Source of the DNA: Nilaparvata lugens
Lineage: Eukaryota > Arthropoda > Insecta > Hemiptera > Delphacidae
Assembly (NCBI RefSeq): GCF_014356525.2
Contig: NC_052515.1
Span: 21,656,365-21,720,364 of the forward strand
Direction: 5' to 3'
DNA length: 64,000 nt
A program made the position numbers and the translations under genes. Shown in pieces: positions 52,948 to 63,806 of this stretch (its first letter is position 1; every line of letters starts with the position of its first letter). The notes under the pieces were generated by a model that ran no database searches, was not told the origin of the DNA, and saw only the letters and a list, made by a program, of their open reading frames with translations.

Positions 52948-55900
52948 GAGATAACTCAAAAGTACGAAGTGAAAAGTATTCAGATATTGGAGTAATATTT
53001 TGGAATGTTGGAGGATTTTGTAATGTGTATAATTTCAGCGCGGAAACAATTAATTACTTGTCTAAGAGCTCTATAATTTGTTTTTCTGAAACTTTTCTTG
53101 TCAACAATGATTTTCCTAGACCGGCATGGTTTGAGTATTATAATGTGTTCACTTCCAATGCGACCAGATTTAATATCAGAGGTAGACCCAGTGGCGGATT
53201 TATGACTTTAGTGAGAAAGAATTTGAGTGATACAACTTTGCTGGATGATAACAGCTATTGGCTGATACTGAAAATAAAAATTTTCAACTTCTTTCTGATT
53301 GTGGGGAATGTCTATTGGAGACCTGGTGCAAGCACTGATTCCTGTCTTGACTTACTTTCGAATTTCTTAAGAGAGGTAAAAATTAATGAGGAGGTCTCTG
53401 AAATAATATTGGGGGGAGACTGGAATGCAAGAATTGGTTTACTCAATCAATATGTGCAAGAATTGTCGGAAGAGACAGAGTTGTCCAGTGAGAGGCGAGC
53501 ACAGGATCTGGTATGTGATTCTCGAGGTCGCAAGTTGGTTGAATTGATGGAAGACAATGGAATGCTGGTAGTGAATGGTAGATCAGTTAATGACAAGCAT
53601 GGCAAATTCACAAACATCACATATAATGGAAGTAGCACAGTTGATATGGCCTGGATTACGTTCGAGCTGATTGATTATATTAGTGACTTTGAAATCGCGC
53701 CCTGTTTTGAAAGTTGTAGTCATATGCCTGTCTCAGTAACTATCAAAACATCCTTCGAATATTCGGAGCCAGCGGTACCAGCAATCCAAACAGAAAGATT
53801 AATATCACGATACAACTTGACAAGAGAAAATACAAATTATTTCAAAAGACTTATGACAGAAAATCGAAGAATCTATTTTTATTCGGAAAATTCTAGTGAA
53901 CTCTATGATAATTTTTCAATTGCTGTCAGAGAAAATGCAGTACAATCAGAAGTACTGATTATCAAAAGAGTAGTCAGTTCAACGGAAAGTAAGAGAGTTT
54001 GTCAAGATAAGCCATGGTATAATCTAGAGTGTGCAAATGCAAAGAGGAAAATACGCAAGGAGTGGAGGAAATTTGGTAGGCAACCTTCTGAAATCAATCT
54101 TTCAAATCTACTGCATTCTAAGAAAGCGTTCAGGGAGATAACAAGAAGAGCAAAAAGATTGTTCCATGAAAACTTGTTGAATGAAATATATCAGGCAAAG
54201 GATAGTAAATCATTTTGGAACGCTGTTAAGAGAAACACTCAGAGATGGCCGAAGAAGAATTCAAATTGTTCAGTAAGCCTTGAGGCTTGGATCCAGTACT
54301 ATAGAAATTTCTATGCAGGACCTCGAACAGAATTGGTTTTAACCTGTGTATACTCGGATGAATACATGGATGAAGAGATAAGCTTAATAGAGCTACAAAC
54401 AGTTATCCAGAAGAGCAAGATGAGAAAATCGCCTGGAATTGATGGATTGGGCTATGAATTGTTCAAGATCTTGCCGGCCTCATGGGAACACTACTTGTTG
54501 AACTTGTTCAATAATGTATTCAACTCAGGAATAGCACCTGAGAGCTGGGGACAAATACTTATGTTCCATCTATTCAAGAAGGGAGACCCTAGCTTACCGG
54601 AAAACTTCCGAGGAATCGCGTTAATCAATGCCATAACAAAGCTGTACACAAGTATTTTAGCTGAGAGGATAATGCAATGGGCAGAATTAGAGGGCAAACT
54701 CCCAGAGGAGCAGAGTGGTTTCAGGAAAGCCAGAGGATGCATAGACAACATATTTGTGCTCAGTTCAGCTTTAAACATAGCTACTCGGCTCCAAAAAAGG
54801 ACAGTTTTCACCATGTTCGTGGATTACAAACGAGCTTTTGATAGTTTGGATTATTCGATATTATGGCCTAAGCTCTGTAGTCTTGGCATATCCACAAAAA
54901 TGATCAAGACTATCAAGTCTCTATATGATATTGCAGTTGTACAATTGAACACTGGATCGGAATCGAAAATCAATGTCACTAAAGGCGTCTTGCAGGGTGA
55001 TTCAATGAGTCCTCTACTCTTTTCATTGTTCATAAGCGACATTGTATCCTTTTTTGAAAATCGTGGATGTAAAGGAGTTAATTTGAACGGAGATAGAGAT
55101 CTTGTGGTGCTGCTATATGCAGATGATCTTGTAGTTCTAGATATGACATGGAGGGGTATCAGGAGAGCATCAGATATTTTGAGGGAATACTGTACGTTGA
55201 ATAATCTGGAGGTGAATGTTCTAAAAACAAAAGTGATACCAGTAAGAAGAGGTGGTAGAGGTAACAGACGACAGATCACTTTTCAGGATCAGCGAATTGA
55301 AACGGCAAGTAGATATTGCTACCTGGGAACGGTTTTTTCTTCATCTGGACTCTTCTCTGCAAATATGGACGAGGCTAGTAAGAAGGCGCGGATGGCAGCA
55401 AATAAACTAAAAGAGATATGTATCGCTACAAGAGTAAGCCAATTGGAGACTATTGTACGACTTCACCAGTCTATTGTGGCATCTACCCTTTTGTACGCAG
55501 CTGAAGTTTGGGCGCCATCTTACTGTGACAGGATTGAATCAGCCGATAAGCATTTCTTCAAATCACTCTACTTTTGGAGAAAGAATACCCCAATGCACTA
55601 TATACGCGTTGAGTTAGGATTGAACCACAGTGAGTGTATAGTCCTGAAGAAAATGCTGATGTGGTATCTGAAAGTAAAGAGAATGGAGACCGGGAGGCTG
55701 CCAAGAATATGCCTTGAGAGACTCCAAGAGTTGGATTTGATGCCCGCAAACAAAGTGAAATATAATTGGATATCTCAACTAAACCAAAAACTTCGTAGTG
55801 CTGGACTTGAGAATGAGCTACATAGAATGGAAACCAGGACAGATGTAATCCGAATATTGGAGGAATATAAGAAAAACAAAGTCCTTATAGACATCAACCG

Positions 55901-56321
55901 GGTAGTGAACTCACGCTACAATAGGCTTTTCCAGGATATAAGCAGTCTAGGCACAGGAGAGCTGTACTTGAGCTTTAGAAGAAATATTTGGAAAATGCGT
56001 CTCATCAGTCAACTGAGATTAGCCCAACCAAACCACTCTACAATCTACTATAAGGGATGCACAGCGACGTTCTCAAGTGAGGAGATATGCACGATGTGTA
56101 ATCAACTAGCTGACAATAATCTCTTTCACGCTCTTTTCGGGTGCCCTACGTTTGAACATCGCAGAAGGACGTTGTTGGCTGAATATCTCCAGGAGGGTCA
56201 GGGCAATGAGGAAAACTACAGAAATCTATTGTGTATTGACTCGGCTACCAAATTGGATAGAATTTTCTCGTACTTCTCTAGTTATATGAAATATAGACAA
56301 TTTGTGAAGGATTTAGAGTGA
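52923..56321 (+). CDS. LINE ORF2: endonuclease, reverse transcriptase, zinc knuckle
   Basis: An open frame of about 1,130 codons from the TAA at 52920-52922. There is no ATG before the endonuclease starts (VIFWNVGGF, about 40 nt after the ORF1 stop). Endonuclease landmarks are CFSETFLV, LGGDWNARIG (about residue 158), S-S-T-V-D-M-A-W and C-S-H-M-P. Reverse transcriptase landmarks are LFKKGDPSLPENFRGIALIN, EEQSGFRKARGCIDN, TMFVDYKRAFDSLDYSILWP, GVLQGDSMSPLLFSLF, the catalytic LLYADDLVVL (about 724) and YCYLGTVFSS. A C-x-x-C...H...C knuckle (CTMCNQLADNNLFHALFGC, about 1050) lies near the end. All catalytic residues are present. Confidence 0.93.
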   Translation, partial: FFREADTVRDNSKVRSEKYSDIGVIFWNVGGFCNVYNFSAETINYLSKSSIICFSETFLVNNDFPRPAWFEYYNVFTSNATRFNIRGRPSGGFMTLVRKNLSDTTLLDDNSYWLILKIKIFNFFLIVGNVYWRPGASTDSCLDLLSNFLREVKINEEVSEIILGGDWNARIGLLNQYVQELSEETELSSERRAQDLVCDSRGRKLVELMEDNGMLVVNGRSVNDKHGKFTNITYNGSSTVDMAWITFELIDYISDFEIAPCFESCSHMPVSVTIKTSFEYSEPAVPAIQTERLISRYNLTRENTNYFKRLMTENRRIYFYSENSSELYDNFSIAVRENAVQSEVLIIKRVVSSTESKRVCQDKPWYNLECANAKRKIRKEWRKFGRQPSEINLSNLLHSKKAFREITRRAKRLFHENLLNEIYQAKDSKSFWNAVKRNTQRWPKKNSNCSVSLEAWIQYYRNFYAGPRTELVLTCVYSDEYMDEEISLIELQTVIQKSKMRKSPGIDGLGYELFKILPASWEHYLLNLFNNVFNSGIAPESWGQILMFHLFKKGDPSLPENFRGIALINAITKLYTSILAERIMQWAELEGKLPEEQSGFRKARGCIDNIFVLSSALNIATRLQKRTVFTMFVDYKRAFDSLDYSILWPKLCSLGISTKMIKTIKSLYDIAVVQLNTGSESKINVTKGVLQGDSMSPLLFSLFISDIVSFFENRGCKGVNLNGDRDLVVLLYADDLVVLDMTWRGIRRASDILREYCTLNNLEVNVLKTKVIPVRRGGRGNRRQITFQDQRIETASRYCYLGTVFSSSGLFSANMDEASKKARMAANKLKEICIATRVSQLETIVRLHQSIVASTLLYAAEVWAPSYCDRIESADKHFFKSLYFWRKNTPMHYIRVELGLNHSECIVLKKMLMWYLKVKRMETGRLPRICLERLQELDLMPANKVKYNWISQLNQKLRSAGLENELHRMETRTDVIRILEEYKKNKVLIDINRVVNSRYNRLFQDISSLGTGELYLSFRRNIWKMRLISQLRLAQPNHSTIYYKGCTATFSSEEICTMCNQLADNNLFHALFGCPTFEHRRRTLLAEYLQEGQGNEENYRNLLCIDSATKLDRIFSYFSSYMKYRQFVKDLE

Positions 56322-56515
56322 TTTAAATTCTCAAGAGACAAACATTTAAACTGAAAAAAAAAACTTTCTGGATTGCTTAGCATGTTATTTGCCAATTTAA
56401 ATTGGCAGTGATATACTTCTGCTTTACAAGTTCACAATTCACATTGACACTGTAATTAATGTATTGATTGTATACCAACCTCTTTGTATGTTTCATGGGA
56501 ACAAACACAAATAAA

Positions 56516-56545
56516 ATATTCTATTCTATTCTATTCTATTCTATT
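56516..56545 (+). repeat. (TTCTA)n tail of the LINE
   Basis: About six units of ATTCT/TTCTA close the element and border the target duplication. Confidence 0.92.
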
Positions 56546-56561
56546 CCAATCTCATGGCAAA
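56546..56561 (+). repeat. Target-site duplication of the second LINE, right
   Basis: CCAATCTCATGGCAAA, directly after the (TTCTA)n tail. Confidence 0.95.
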
Positions 56562-58035
56562 TGATTCCATAGATGAATTCAAACTTATAATCAGTCAAGT
56601 CTTAGCAAGACAGGATAAAGAAGCGAAAGCAAACCGGGAAGCTATGCAGAAAAATAGCAAAACTATCAATGAGAATATCAAAGCTGTACAAGAAGATATC
56701 AAAACAGTCAGACGGTATGTCAAAGTTATAGATGAAAAATTTTCTAGCTTCAAAGAGGAAGCGAGAAGTATGATAGACATTAAAATAGATGCACAATCTT
56801 CAGTCATCAAAGAGTTAGCAACCCATATGGATGAAGTCACTTGTCAGGTGAATGGGCGGTTGGATGAGGTACCCAGGGAAGTAGGAAAACAGATGGACAT
56901 ATTAGGTAAAGAGCTAAGTACCACTAGCATAGGAACTGTAATGGAAAAAGTACTAGGAAATAAATGTGAGATGGAGTCAAAGGTGGGAGGAAATAATAAG
57001 AAAATAGTAAAGGTAATTAAAGAACAGAGTAATGTACAGACATGTATAGCAAGCCTAACGGAAGAAGGGATTAAATCAAGGGAGAGATATGATGTGTTAG
57101 AGAATGCTGCAGTCATTTAACAGTTAAAGTTGACTAGAGCATATGACGAAGGGAATGAGAACATAAAAACTATAGATGATGAATGGACCGCAAGTGAAGA
57201 AAGAGTCTCCAGACTAGCAACATCCATGGAAAATATTCCAGCCAGCAGAATGCATTATACACCGACTGAACTGATAAATAGCACTCAACTTCTCCAAAAC
57301 CTTGGAAAATTTGATAATTCCTACTGTCACATGCAACCCAAACCATTTGTGGACCAAATAAGAGCCGTTCAAGAACTGATACCCACCTCTTGGTTAGTAT
57401 GGCGTTTCCAATTGTCCAGTTTATTACTCGGCGAGCCGCTGATGTTTTTTCAGAGCAGGGTGCGAGACATCAGGAGTCTGGAGGATTTCCTCTCCCAATT
57501 CCTGCATCAATATTGGAGCAAACGTAAACAGATGGACACACTATCAGAAATTATTTTATGCATTCATGATAGTAGAAATGGACAATCCTACACTGAGTTT
57601 GTGGCTAACATAATGAGTAGAAACTATCAGTTAGACGAATCCCTAACTGACTCATCACTGATCCACATATTATTGAAAAAACTTCCTTTTTGTGTTCGCA
57701 TAACATTAGCTGTGCCACCTATCTCTAGTTGCAAAGAGTTGATTCAACGTTTGCACCGCATTCAATCTGTTACTTGTGAGCCAAACCACATAAATAATCG
57801 AGCAGGAAATTTTAATCAACAGAATAGTAATTTCAAACAGAATTATAATAATGAAAATCATTTAACAAATGTGCAAAGTGTGAAGTATGCTGAGAATATG
57901 AGAATACCAACAGAGGTCAATCATTTGATAATAATTATAGAAATAAGTTTCAATACCGAAACAGTAAATGGTATCACAAAGAAGCACATTATGACAGCAG
58001 ACATCATTGGAATAGAAATAATAAACAGGATATAA
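56546..58035 (+). pseudogene. LTR-retroelement Gag, central part, one in-frame stop
   Basis: After the duplicated target CCAATCTCATGGCAAA the frame continues as a coiled coil rich in Lys/Glu (AKANREAMQKNSKTINENIK and on), meets a single TAA at 57118-57120, and runs on in the same frame to 58035. The second part contains a Gag-type capsid stretch: VWRFQLSSLLLGEPLMFFQS, SLEDFLSQFLHQYWSKRKQM, then Y-x-x-F-V-x-x-I-M-S-R and ISSCKELIQRLHRIQ. That pattern fits Ty3-type Gag proteins. No clear CCHC knuckle follows. The stop, the frameshifts and the insertion mean that it is not functional. Confidence 0.7.
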
Positions 58036-58094
58036 ATTTCACAAATCAGGACGATCATAATCAAAATAACAACAGAGTAAACACATCATATACA

Positions 58095-58748
58095 GTGGCA
58101 TGCACAATAAAAACAAATCAACAACAACATGCAGCTAATCAAAAACCAGAACAAATGCACCAACGCAACAACCCGCCACCAAATAAAGAAGTCAAACCTG
58201 CATCAAACTCAATTTGTAAAAAGCAACCCATATTAAGCCTACTATTTCCCCCCGAAGACCTACCATTAGTAACCAGCCCACCACCGAAAATAATCTACAG
58301 CATTAACATCGAAATAATTAAAGAGTTGCCAATAATAACATCAGAAAATGATATACCGCCTCCATGCACTGAACCTGTGTACCAGCATGCAACACCCCCA
58401 CAACCTACCCGGTTTGAGCAGCCACCACCCAAGCATCATTGGATCCACCCGCGGCACACTAGGTTCAAGGAGCAAACCACCACCAAGGCAAGCCGAAAGT
58501 GTGACCGGCAGGACGATGTCGGAGTGAAGCCTAGAACCCAACACCGGAAGGCCCACCAGAGGAAGCAACAAGGAAGGCCACGGAAGTCCTCATGCCAAAT
58601 TCAAACACTGCAAAAGGGATACCAAGAAATCAGGCAACCATGGGAAGAAGGCAGCATGCAGGGAGGAGTACCAGCATCAGGAAGAGAGTCATGGGACCAA
58701 CATGCACCTGAAGCACACGCGGTTCAAGCAAGCAGCTTACCATTGTGA
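58095..58748 (+). pseudogene. Gag C-terminal or Gag-Pol junction remnant
   Basis: A frame displaced from the previous one encodes a Pro/Gln/Lys-rich, low-complexity protein (NNPPPNKEVKPASNS, PPPKHHWIHPRHTRFKEQTT). No enzyme domain is visible. It may be a disordered Gag tail read partly out of its original frame. Confidence 0.4.
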
Positions 58749-58850
58749 TTGCAACTACGGAATAAAGAAAAGGAATATGCTAAAAGTAAATGGAGAATTA
58801 ATAATGGATACGGGTTTAGAAAATGAAGGAAGAAATTATTATATTATTAT

Positions 58851-59036
58851 ATGAAATCATTGAAAGATGAAAAGCATGCGATAAAATTGAAAGAAAGAAG
58901 GAAAATTGGTCACATTGTTCAAACTTTCCCTGGTGCTGATAAAAAGGTTCATGTGGTCTTAGTGTGCACTTCTGAAGGTACTTACAAAAGACCTATCACA
59001 AGTATTGCCCCTTTTCCTCAGGACAATTCTGAATAA
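58851..59036 (+). pseudogene. C-terminal Pol fragment (DUF5641-like tail)
   Basis: Reads KERRKIGHIVQTFPGADKKV then HVVLVCTSEGTYKRPITSIA and ends at TAA. G-x-I-x-x-x-x-P-G-x-D-x-x-V-x-V-V-x-V-x-T-x-x-G-x-x-x-R-P-I is the small barrel found at the end of Pao/BEL-type polyproteins after the integrase. The protease, RT and integrase regions expected between Gag and this tail are absent, so the element is internally deleted. A BEL-type tail next to a Ty3-type Gag may mean two elements are mixed. Confidence 0.55.
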
Positions 59037-59039
59037 TTC

Positions 59040-60400
59040 GTCCTCTTGTTTCAACATATTTTCTTTATTTTTGTTTTTGTGCAATTCTTTGAATTACACA
59101 ACTGGCCTGGCTTATGTTGAAACTCACATCAAATTCTTCAGTAATTTTGAATTTAGCACCTTCCAGCCCCGTCTGTTGCCAACCCAACAACCATTGTCAT
59201 TAAATATTCTCGATTTTGTCATTATTGTATTCTGTAGTCGTATTTCTTGTCTGATTTTGTATTATTGAATATTTTTAGTGCCTCTCCATTTGGCATTGAT
59301 TTGTTGATTGTAATTTCAATTTTGAATTCAGATTTGTGTGGCAGTGTCTTTCTTGCTGCTTTTTCGCAATGGCTTCTTGTTTGTTCTACGCTCTACAGCA
59401 TCTTTTCCTGGTTGTTCCTGATACATATTTTTCAGCGATTGCAAAGCTGATTTTAACTAATTCATCTAATCTTTTCGAACAATTACCTATGTATTCAAGC
59501 TGAAATTCATGAGCAGTGTCTCATTTCTCAGTGATTTCCAACAATTACTTGCCAATTACTTTCATCGTTTGGTGAAGTATTATCTTATTCAGAACTCTAA
59601 CCTATTACGGATTTCAAACACGTTGAAATTCGAACTAGCAATATTTATTATCAATTATTTTGGGAACTTTACATATCTTTATTCAACAAGACATACAAAT
59701 CATTGATTTGGTCCAAGATTTGCCAGCCATTTTGAAATTACCTGCTCAGACCTACACAAATTTATTATATTGAATTTGAACTATCCTAATAGCTGGCCTA
59801 GAGATTTTTGCCAGTCATTTTAAATAATTTTAATTATTTAGACTACTTATTTTCACTGACATTTGTATATTAATACATAACTTGTGTTTGACTCATTTTG
59901 TATCATCCTTTGGTGATATTTAAGCTTAATAAGCTTTTTCATTTCAATAACTTACTTCATTAAGTCAAAGCAGTTTTAGACATTTTGATTGATTAATTTA
60001 AGGTGTTTTTTTCTAGTTTCAATTGTTTCCAAATCAATTAAATTCTCAGATTCAATCATTCCTAATTCAGTTATTTATTTTCAATATCAATCAATAGCCT
60101 ACAGTTTAAATACTGTGAAGCTCTTCCTGGGGGAGTCACTCTCACCTCCAAGGATAGGACAATACACGTAGGGTGATATGATGCTGTATTTAAATGCCTC
60201 ACGTATGTAGGGTGAATCTTGTACTGAGTCAATGGTGTAGAGGCTATAAATTTTGCAATGCGTGTGTGGACGCTGAGTGAACACCAGACTGATTGATTCA
60301 CTACAAGATTCATACAATTGTCGGAATCGCGGGAGGCCTAAACGCTCGCTCACCCTTGATTCTTCTAATGACTGATTGTATAATGATGAAATTTTTATAA
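59040..60400. other. 3' flank of the Gag element
   Basis: No gene recognised; plus-strand ORFs of 60-90 codons have no signature. This is T-rich on the plus strand. It could hold the element's 3' UTR, but I found no stretch repeated left of the Gag start that would mark LTRs. Confidence 0.4.
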
Positions 60401-60404
60401 GTAG

Positions 60405-60764
60405 TGTAGCGGACGCTAAACACTGAATACGGATACCTTAAAATTATTACCTGTGAAGAATGAGCATACAAAATCATACAGGTCGAGCAAAAATCCCGAT
60501 GTAGATAATTTACGGGACTGCGTCTCTAATAAGTTCTGAAGGATTAAAATGCGGTATTTGGACCAAATATCGTTCAGAATATACTTCGAGAACAGAGTCT
60601 TGTCGGGCTTTAAGCTCTATTGTAGGAATTTATATGATCTATGGCTGCATCTGCTGTACAATTGATGTGTTCGCTCCTAAGTCGAGGTAGGTAACAGATA
60701 AAAGCTGATATATGAGCAGGTAAGGACAAAGAATAAATATCTCGATCTGACCCCACTCGCTACA
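60405..60764 (+). repeat. Possible solo LTR (TGTAGCG...CGCTACA)
   Basis: A 360-bp stretch begins TGTAGCGGACGC and ends CACTCGCTACA, the TG...CA inverted ends of an LTR, with AATAAA about 30 bp before the end. Flanking bases do not match as a target duplication and no second copy is in the window. Confidence 0.3.
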
Positions 60765-62700
60765 TCCACTTAGACCTGTTCCAATATCCAGCTTAATTCA
60801 ATTATTCCAATGATCGTATTCGATCGGTTCTTGATGATATAGAACGTATCGGACACAATAATTGACAGGCTTAAGAAATAATCGAACTCAGAAAGCGAAT
60901 TAACAAAACTGAAATATATTATAATAAAATATGTAATCATACAGTGCAGGTTCAGAATTTGATTTACAGGTTGATAATAATTTAGCATTAACAGAATAGT
61001 TAAAAATTTTCTTGTGCTTGCATGATACCATGCGTGATTCAACAGAATTTTACAATTGATAAAATTGAACAGTTTTGAAAAAATAGTGAAAAAATGAATT
61101 ATAAAATATTTTTAAAAATGCTCGGGGTCGTGGTTCTGGCAGCGGAGGATAGCTAATCAACTACAAGTTCTTATGAATTCAATAGGAATAAATTCTAGGC
61201 TCTTAATAACTAAAAGCGCTTGTCGGCGTGGCCAATAATTTAACGAAGAAAATTTTATATCTTTCTGCACTGAAATATTTTCGAAGCATAGATTGGGGCC
61301 CCTTTTAAAACTTATAACTCACGTGAATTTCCTTGGCGGTCGTGGTTTCCTTCTTTAGATCAAAAATCGTTTGATCGGCAGCAATCCAGGCTTCGGTTTC
61401 AGCACGTGTGGAATTTTAATTTAAATATCTCCTTCACCGAATTAATTAAGGGATAATTTACTTTAAACTTTTAAATTTATCGATTGATGGAAATAAATTT
61501 ACAAATAACAAACAGATTGGCCTAAAATATCGGCTCACAAATAGAACATATAAAAATCGAACAAGAAATTTTCACAAATAGGTCTTGGTAACTATAAAAA
61601 GTGGTCTGAACGGTGAGGATTTCAAAAGGGAAGTGCTGTCTTTTCTCTCAGCTTCTTGGCTAGACCTTTCTTCTGAGAATCTCGATGTAATAAATTTGCA
61701 TAAAAATTTGCCATTGGTAGAACGATTGTGACGTAGACGTGACGTCAGTGGCAGGCAGTAGAATATAATTCCTTTAATTACAATACTGATTTTTCAATTT
61801 GCTAATAAATATTACTACTTTTATACTATTTTTCAATACTGTATTTCTGTTCACAGATACTTTGGATTAATTTTCAATTTTGGGCACGGAATGCCATCTT
61901 AATAATATTTTTGGATTATATAGCATACCTATTTTTGACCATCCTCTATGGCATATAGGCTATTCAATATTTGTAATCGTTTTACTATTGAAGCCCGGGA
62001 GCTTCCCTCATTAAAGTTTATTACTATCATCAATAAATATTATATATTATTGAATCTGTTTTATTATTGAATGATGCCTGCTCTTTACTTCAATTCTTGA
62101 ACCTTGCTCTCTCATCTGATGATAAGGGAACAAGGCTCTGGTCCTCCTGGTTATTATTTCACTACTATCAATTCTCATTCATTCTCCAGTGAAGTGGCGC
62201 ATGTTTACTCAACTCCCCAGTGGCATCAGTTGTAATTTAATCATAAGCAGTCCACTGCCAGCTGTGCGGAGTGCATGCAATGCTTCTCAAACTGATACAG
62301 TTTTTATGATGAACTAGCTGTACCCTGCCACGCTTTGCAGTGGCACATTGTGATTGAATGTTTTTTTTTTTTCTGTGGCCCCCACTATATATAAAATATG
62401 TGTTGGGAAACCACAAATATTATGCTTGTTAAATAAATTATGAACATCTGTGTTATGTGAGCTGTTAAATCTGGTTTATTGTGCAATTACAAAACTAAAA
62501 GGAAAAATAATGTTTATGTGAGAAATAAAATGAAAAAAAGCAAAATTTTTAGAAAAAAGAAATTAAAATGAGTAAATGAATACCTATATATAAAATAGAA
62601 AATTATTGATGGAAAATAATTAGATTCTAAAAGAAAAAAATATTTGAGAATAGTCTATTAAAAAAGATTGATAAAAAAATGAATTAATAATATTCATAAT
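60765..62700. other. Non-coding sequence, no gene seen
   Basis: No gene. There are scattered GC-richer patches (61115-61150, 61320-61400). At 62310-62380 'CTAGCTGTACCCTGCCACGC' resembles the 5' end of a dispersed SINE-like element, followed by a T run. Confidence 0.45.
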
Positions 62701-62702
62701 AT

Positions 62703-63240
62703 CTAGTTTGTAATAAGGTCTTCACTATAATTTATTCTATTTTCAATTATCCAAGTTTTTGTTTTTGCTTTAAATATATTAACCAGTACCATTTCCTTGA
62801 TGTCCATTGGCAGCCTGTTGTAAATCTTTGGTCGTAAGTATGTGACTGTTCTCTGGGCGGCAGTTGTTGTCATCCTGGGGACTGCTAGATCAATATTCCT
62901 TCTTCGCGTGCTGTGGGTGTGGTCCATGTTGAGAAAGACCTGCGGGTTTTTCCTGATGAATGTGAGTAATTTGTGAATGTAAATTTGTCGGATGCTCAGT
63001 AGTTGGAGCTCTTCATATAGAGAATCTGAAGGGTAGAGTGGATGTTTCTGTCCCATTATTCTGAGGATGAGTTTCTGGACTTTAAAAACAGGATTGATAT
63101 GGCAGAAATACGTAGCTCCCCATGCCAGGATTCCATATCTTGCTATTGACTCTACCAATGCGTGATATACAATTTTTAACGTATCCAGTGTGAGTATCTG
63201 TCGGAGTTGAATGAAACTGTAAACCAGTTTCCTGAGTTTG
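62703..63240 (-). pseudogene. LINE C-terminal fragment (CR1/Jockey-like)
   Basis: The minus strand reads LVESIARYGILAWGATYFCH, NPVFKVQKLILRIMGQKHPL, then ELQLLSIRQIYIHKLLTFI and AVPRMTTTAAQRTVTYLRPK, IYNRLPMDIKEM. This is the C-terminal region after the RT thumb, parallel to NSRLQYGIAVWGGAYFNN and RPRPHKEIFKRFYLFIAPKV in the intact LINE at 46588. It is 5'-truncated and has an intact 3' end with an A-rich stretch beyond 62700. Confidence 0.8.
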
Positions 63241-63299
63241 ATTTTGCACTTTGATTGCAGCAGCGCTCAGCTCAAATCTGGCCAAAAATGGCCAAAGTT

Positions 63300-63595
63300 T
63301 CACCCCCTCCCCCCGGGCCACCCTGCGAGCCCGGTCAATTTTTTTTTTTTTAATCGACTTATTTTCGCGAGCTGACCCCGAATGTGAAGTCAAAAATCGG
63401 AAAAATCCATAAACAAAAAAGTTAAAAATTTTCGGGCGAGCGTAGCGCCCCTGAAAATTGTAAAAAGTAGATAAAAACCATCCTTGATGCGGATTTTATA
63501 TCATGTTAAAATTTCAACTCAATCGGTCCAGTACTTTTGGAGTTTTTGCATTACACACAAACCAACATAACATTTTTATATATATAAAGAAGATA
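63300..63595 (+). mobile_element. SINE-like element 3' region
   Basis: 'GGGCGAGCGTAGCGCCCCTG', 'CAACTCAATCGGTCCAGTAC' and 'TTTGCATTACACACAAACCA' followed by a TATATATA tail are the wording of RTE-type 3' ends used by insect SINEs. The 5' limit is unclear. Confidence 0.5.
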
Positions 63596-63733
63596 ACAGA
63601 GACAGGTGGATTTTAATGATATTACTTTATTCTAGTATAAATATCCAACATCACTTCTATTCTTATTGATTTTTATACAAGCTCAATGAATTTTGAAAGA
63701 ATAAGACTAGCTAATAGTCTTGAACATTTTGAT

Positions 63734-63806
63734 TTATTTCTTGATTTTATCGCCATATGTCTCACAGATGTTCTTGTGTCGTGGCCAAGCCTTCACCTGA
63801 CATTCC
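63734..63806 (-). CDS. Terminal exon with the end of a MYND zinc finger
   Basis: Read from an acceptor (ATTTCCAG) at 63807: one base, then ECQVKAWPRHKNICETYGDK and IKK, stop at 63736-63734. C-Q-x-x-x-W-x-x-H-K-x-x-C is the last zinc-binding half of a MYND finger. A stop soon after the last Cys, and the E-C-Q-V-K-x-W start, resemble ZMYND10, a dynein-arm assembly factor whose MYND finger is at its very C-terminus. Other MYND proteins remain possible. The upstream exons would lie beyond 64000. Too short for ORF prediction. Confidence 0.6.

Larger units (their letters stand above)
51426..56545 (+). mobile_element. Full-length LINE inserted into the Gag gene
   Basis: A 5.1-kb element between perfect 16-bp target duplications. 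It has a 5' UTR (51426-52029), ORF1 (52030-52947), ORF2 (to 56321), a 3' UTR with an AATAAA at 56511-56516 and a terminal tandem TTCTA tail of about six units in place of poly(A). Both ORFs are open, so the insertion looks recent. A microsatellite tail occurs in several LINE clades; I do not assign one. Confidence 0.93.

Noticed and set aside
54491..55279. Minus-strand ORFs of 107 and 142 codons
   Set aside because: Antisense shadows of the reverse transcriptase domain.
58341..58571. Minus-strand ORF
   Set aside because: Antisense to a proline-rich frame; no signature.
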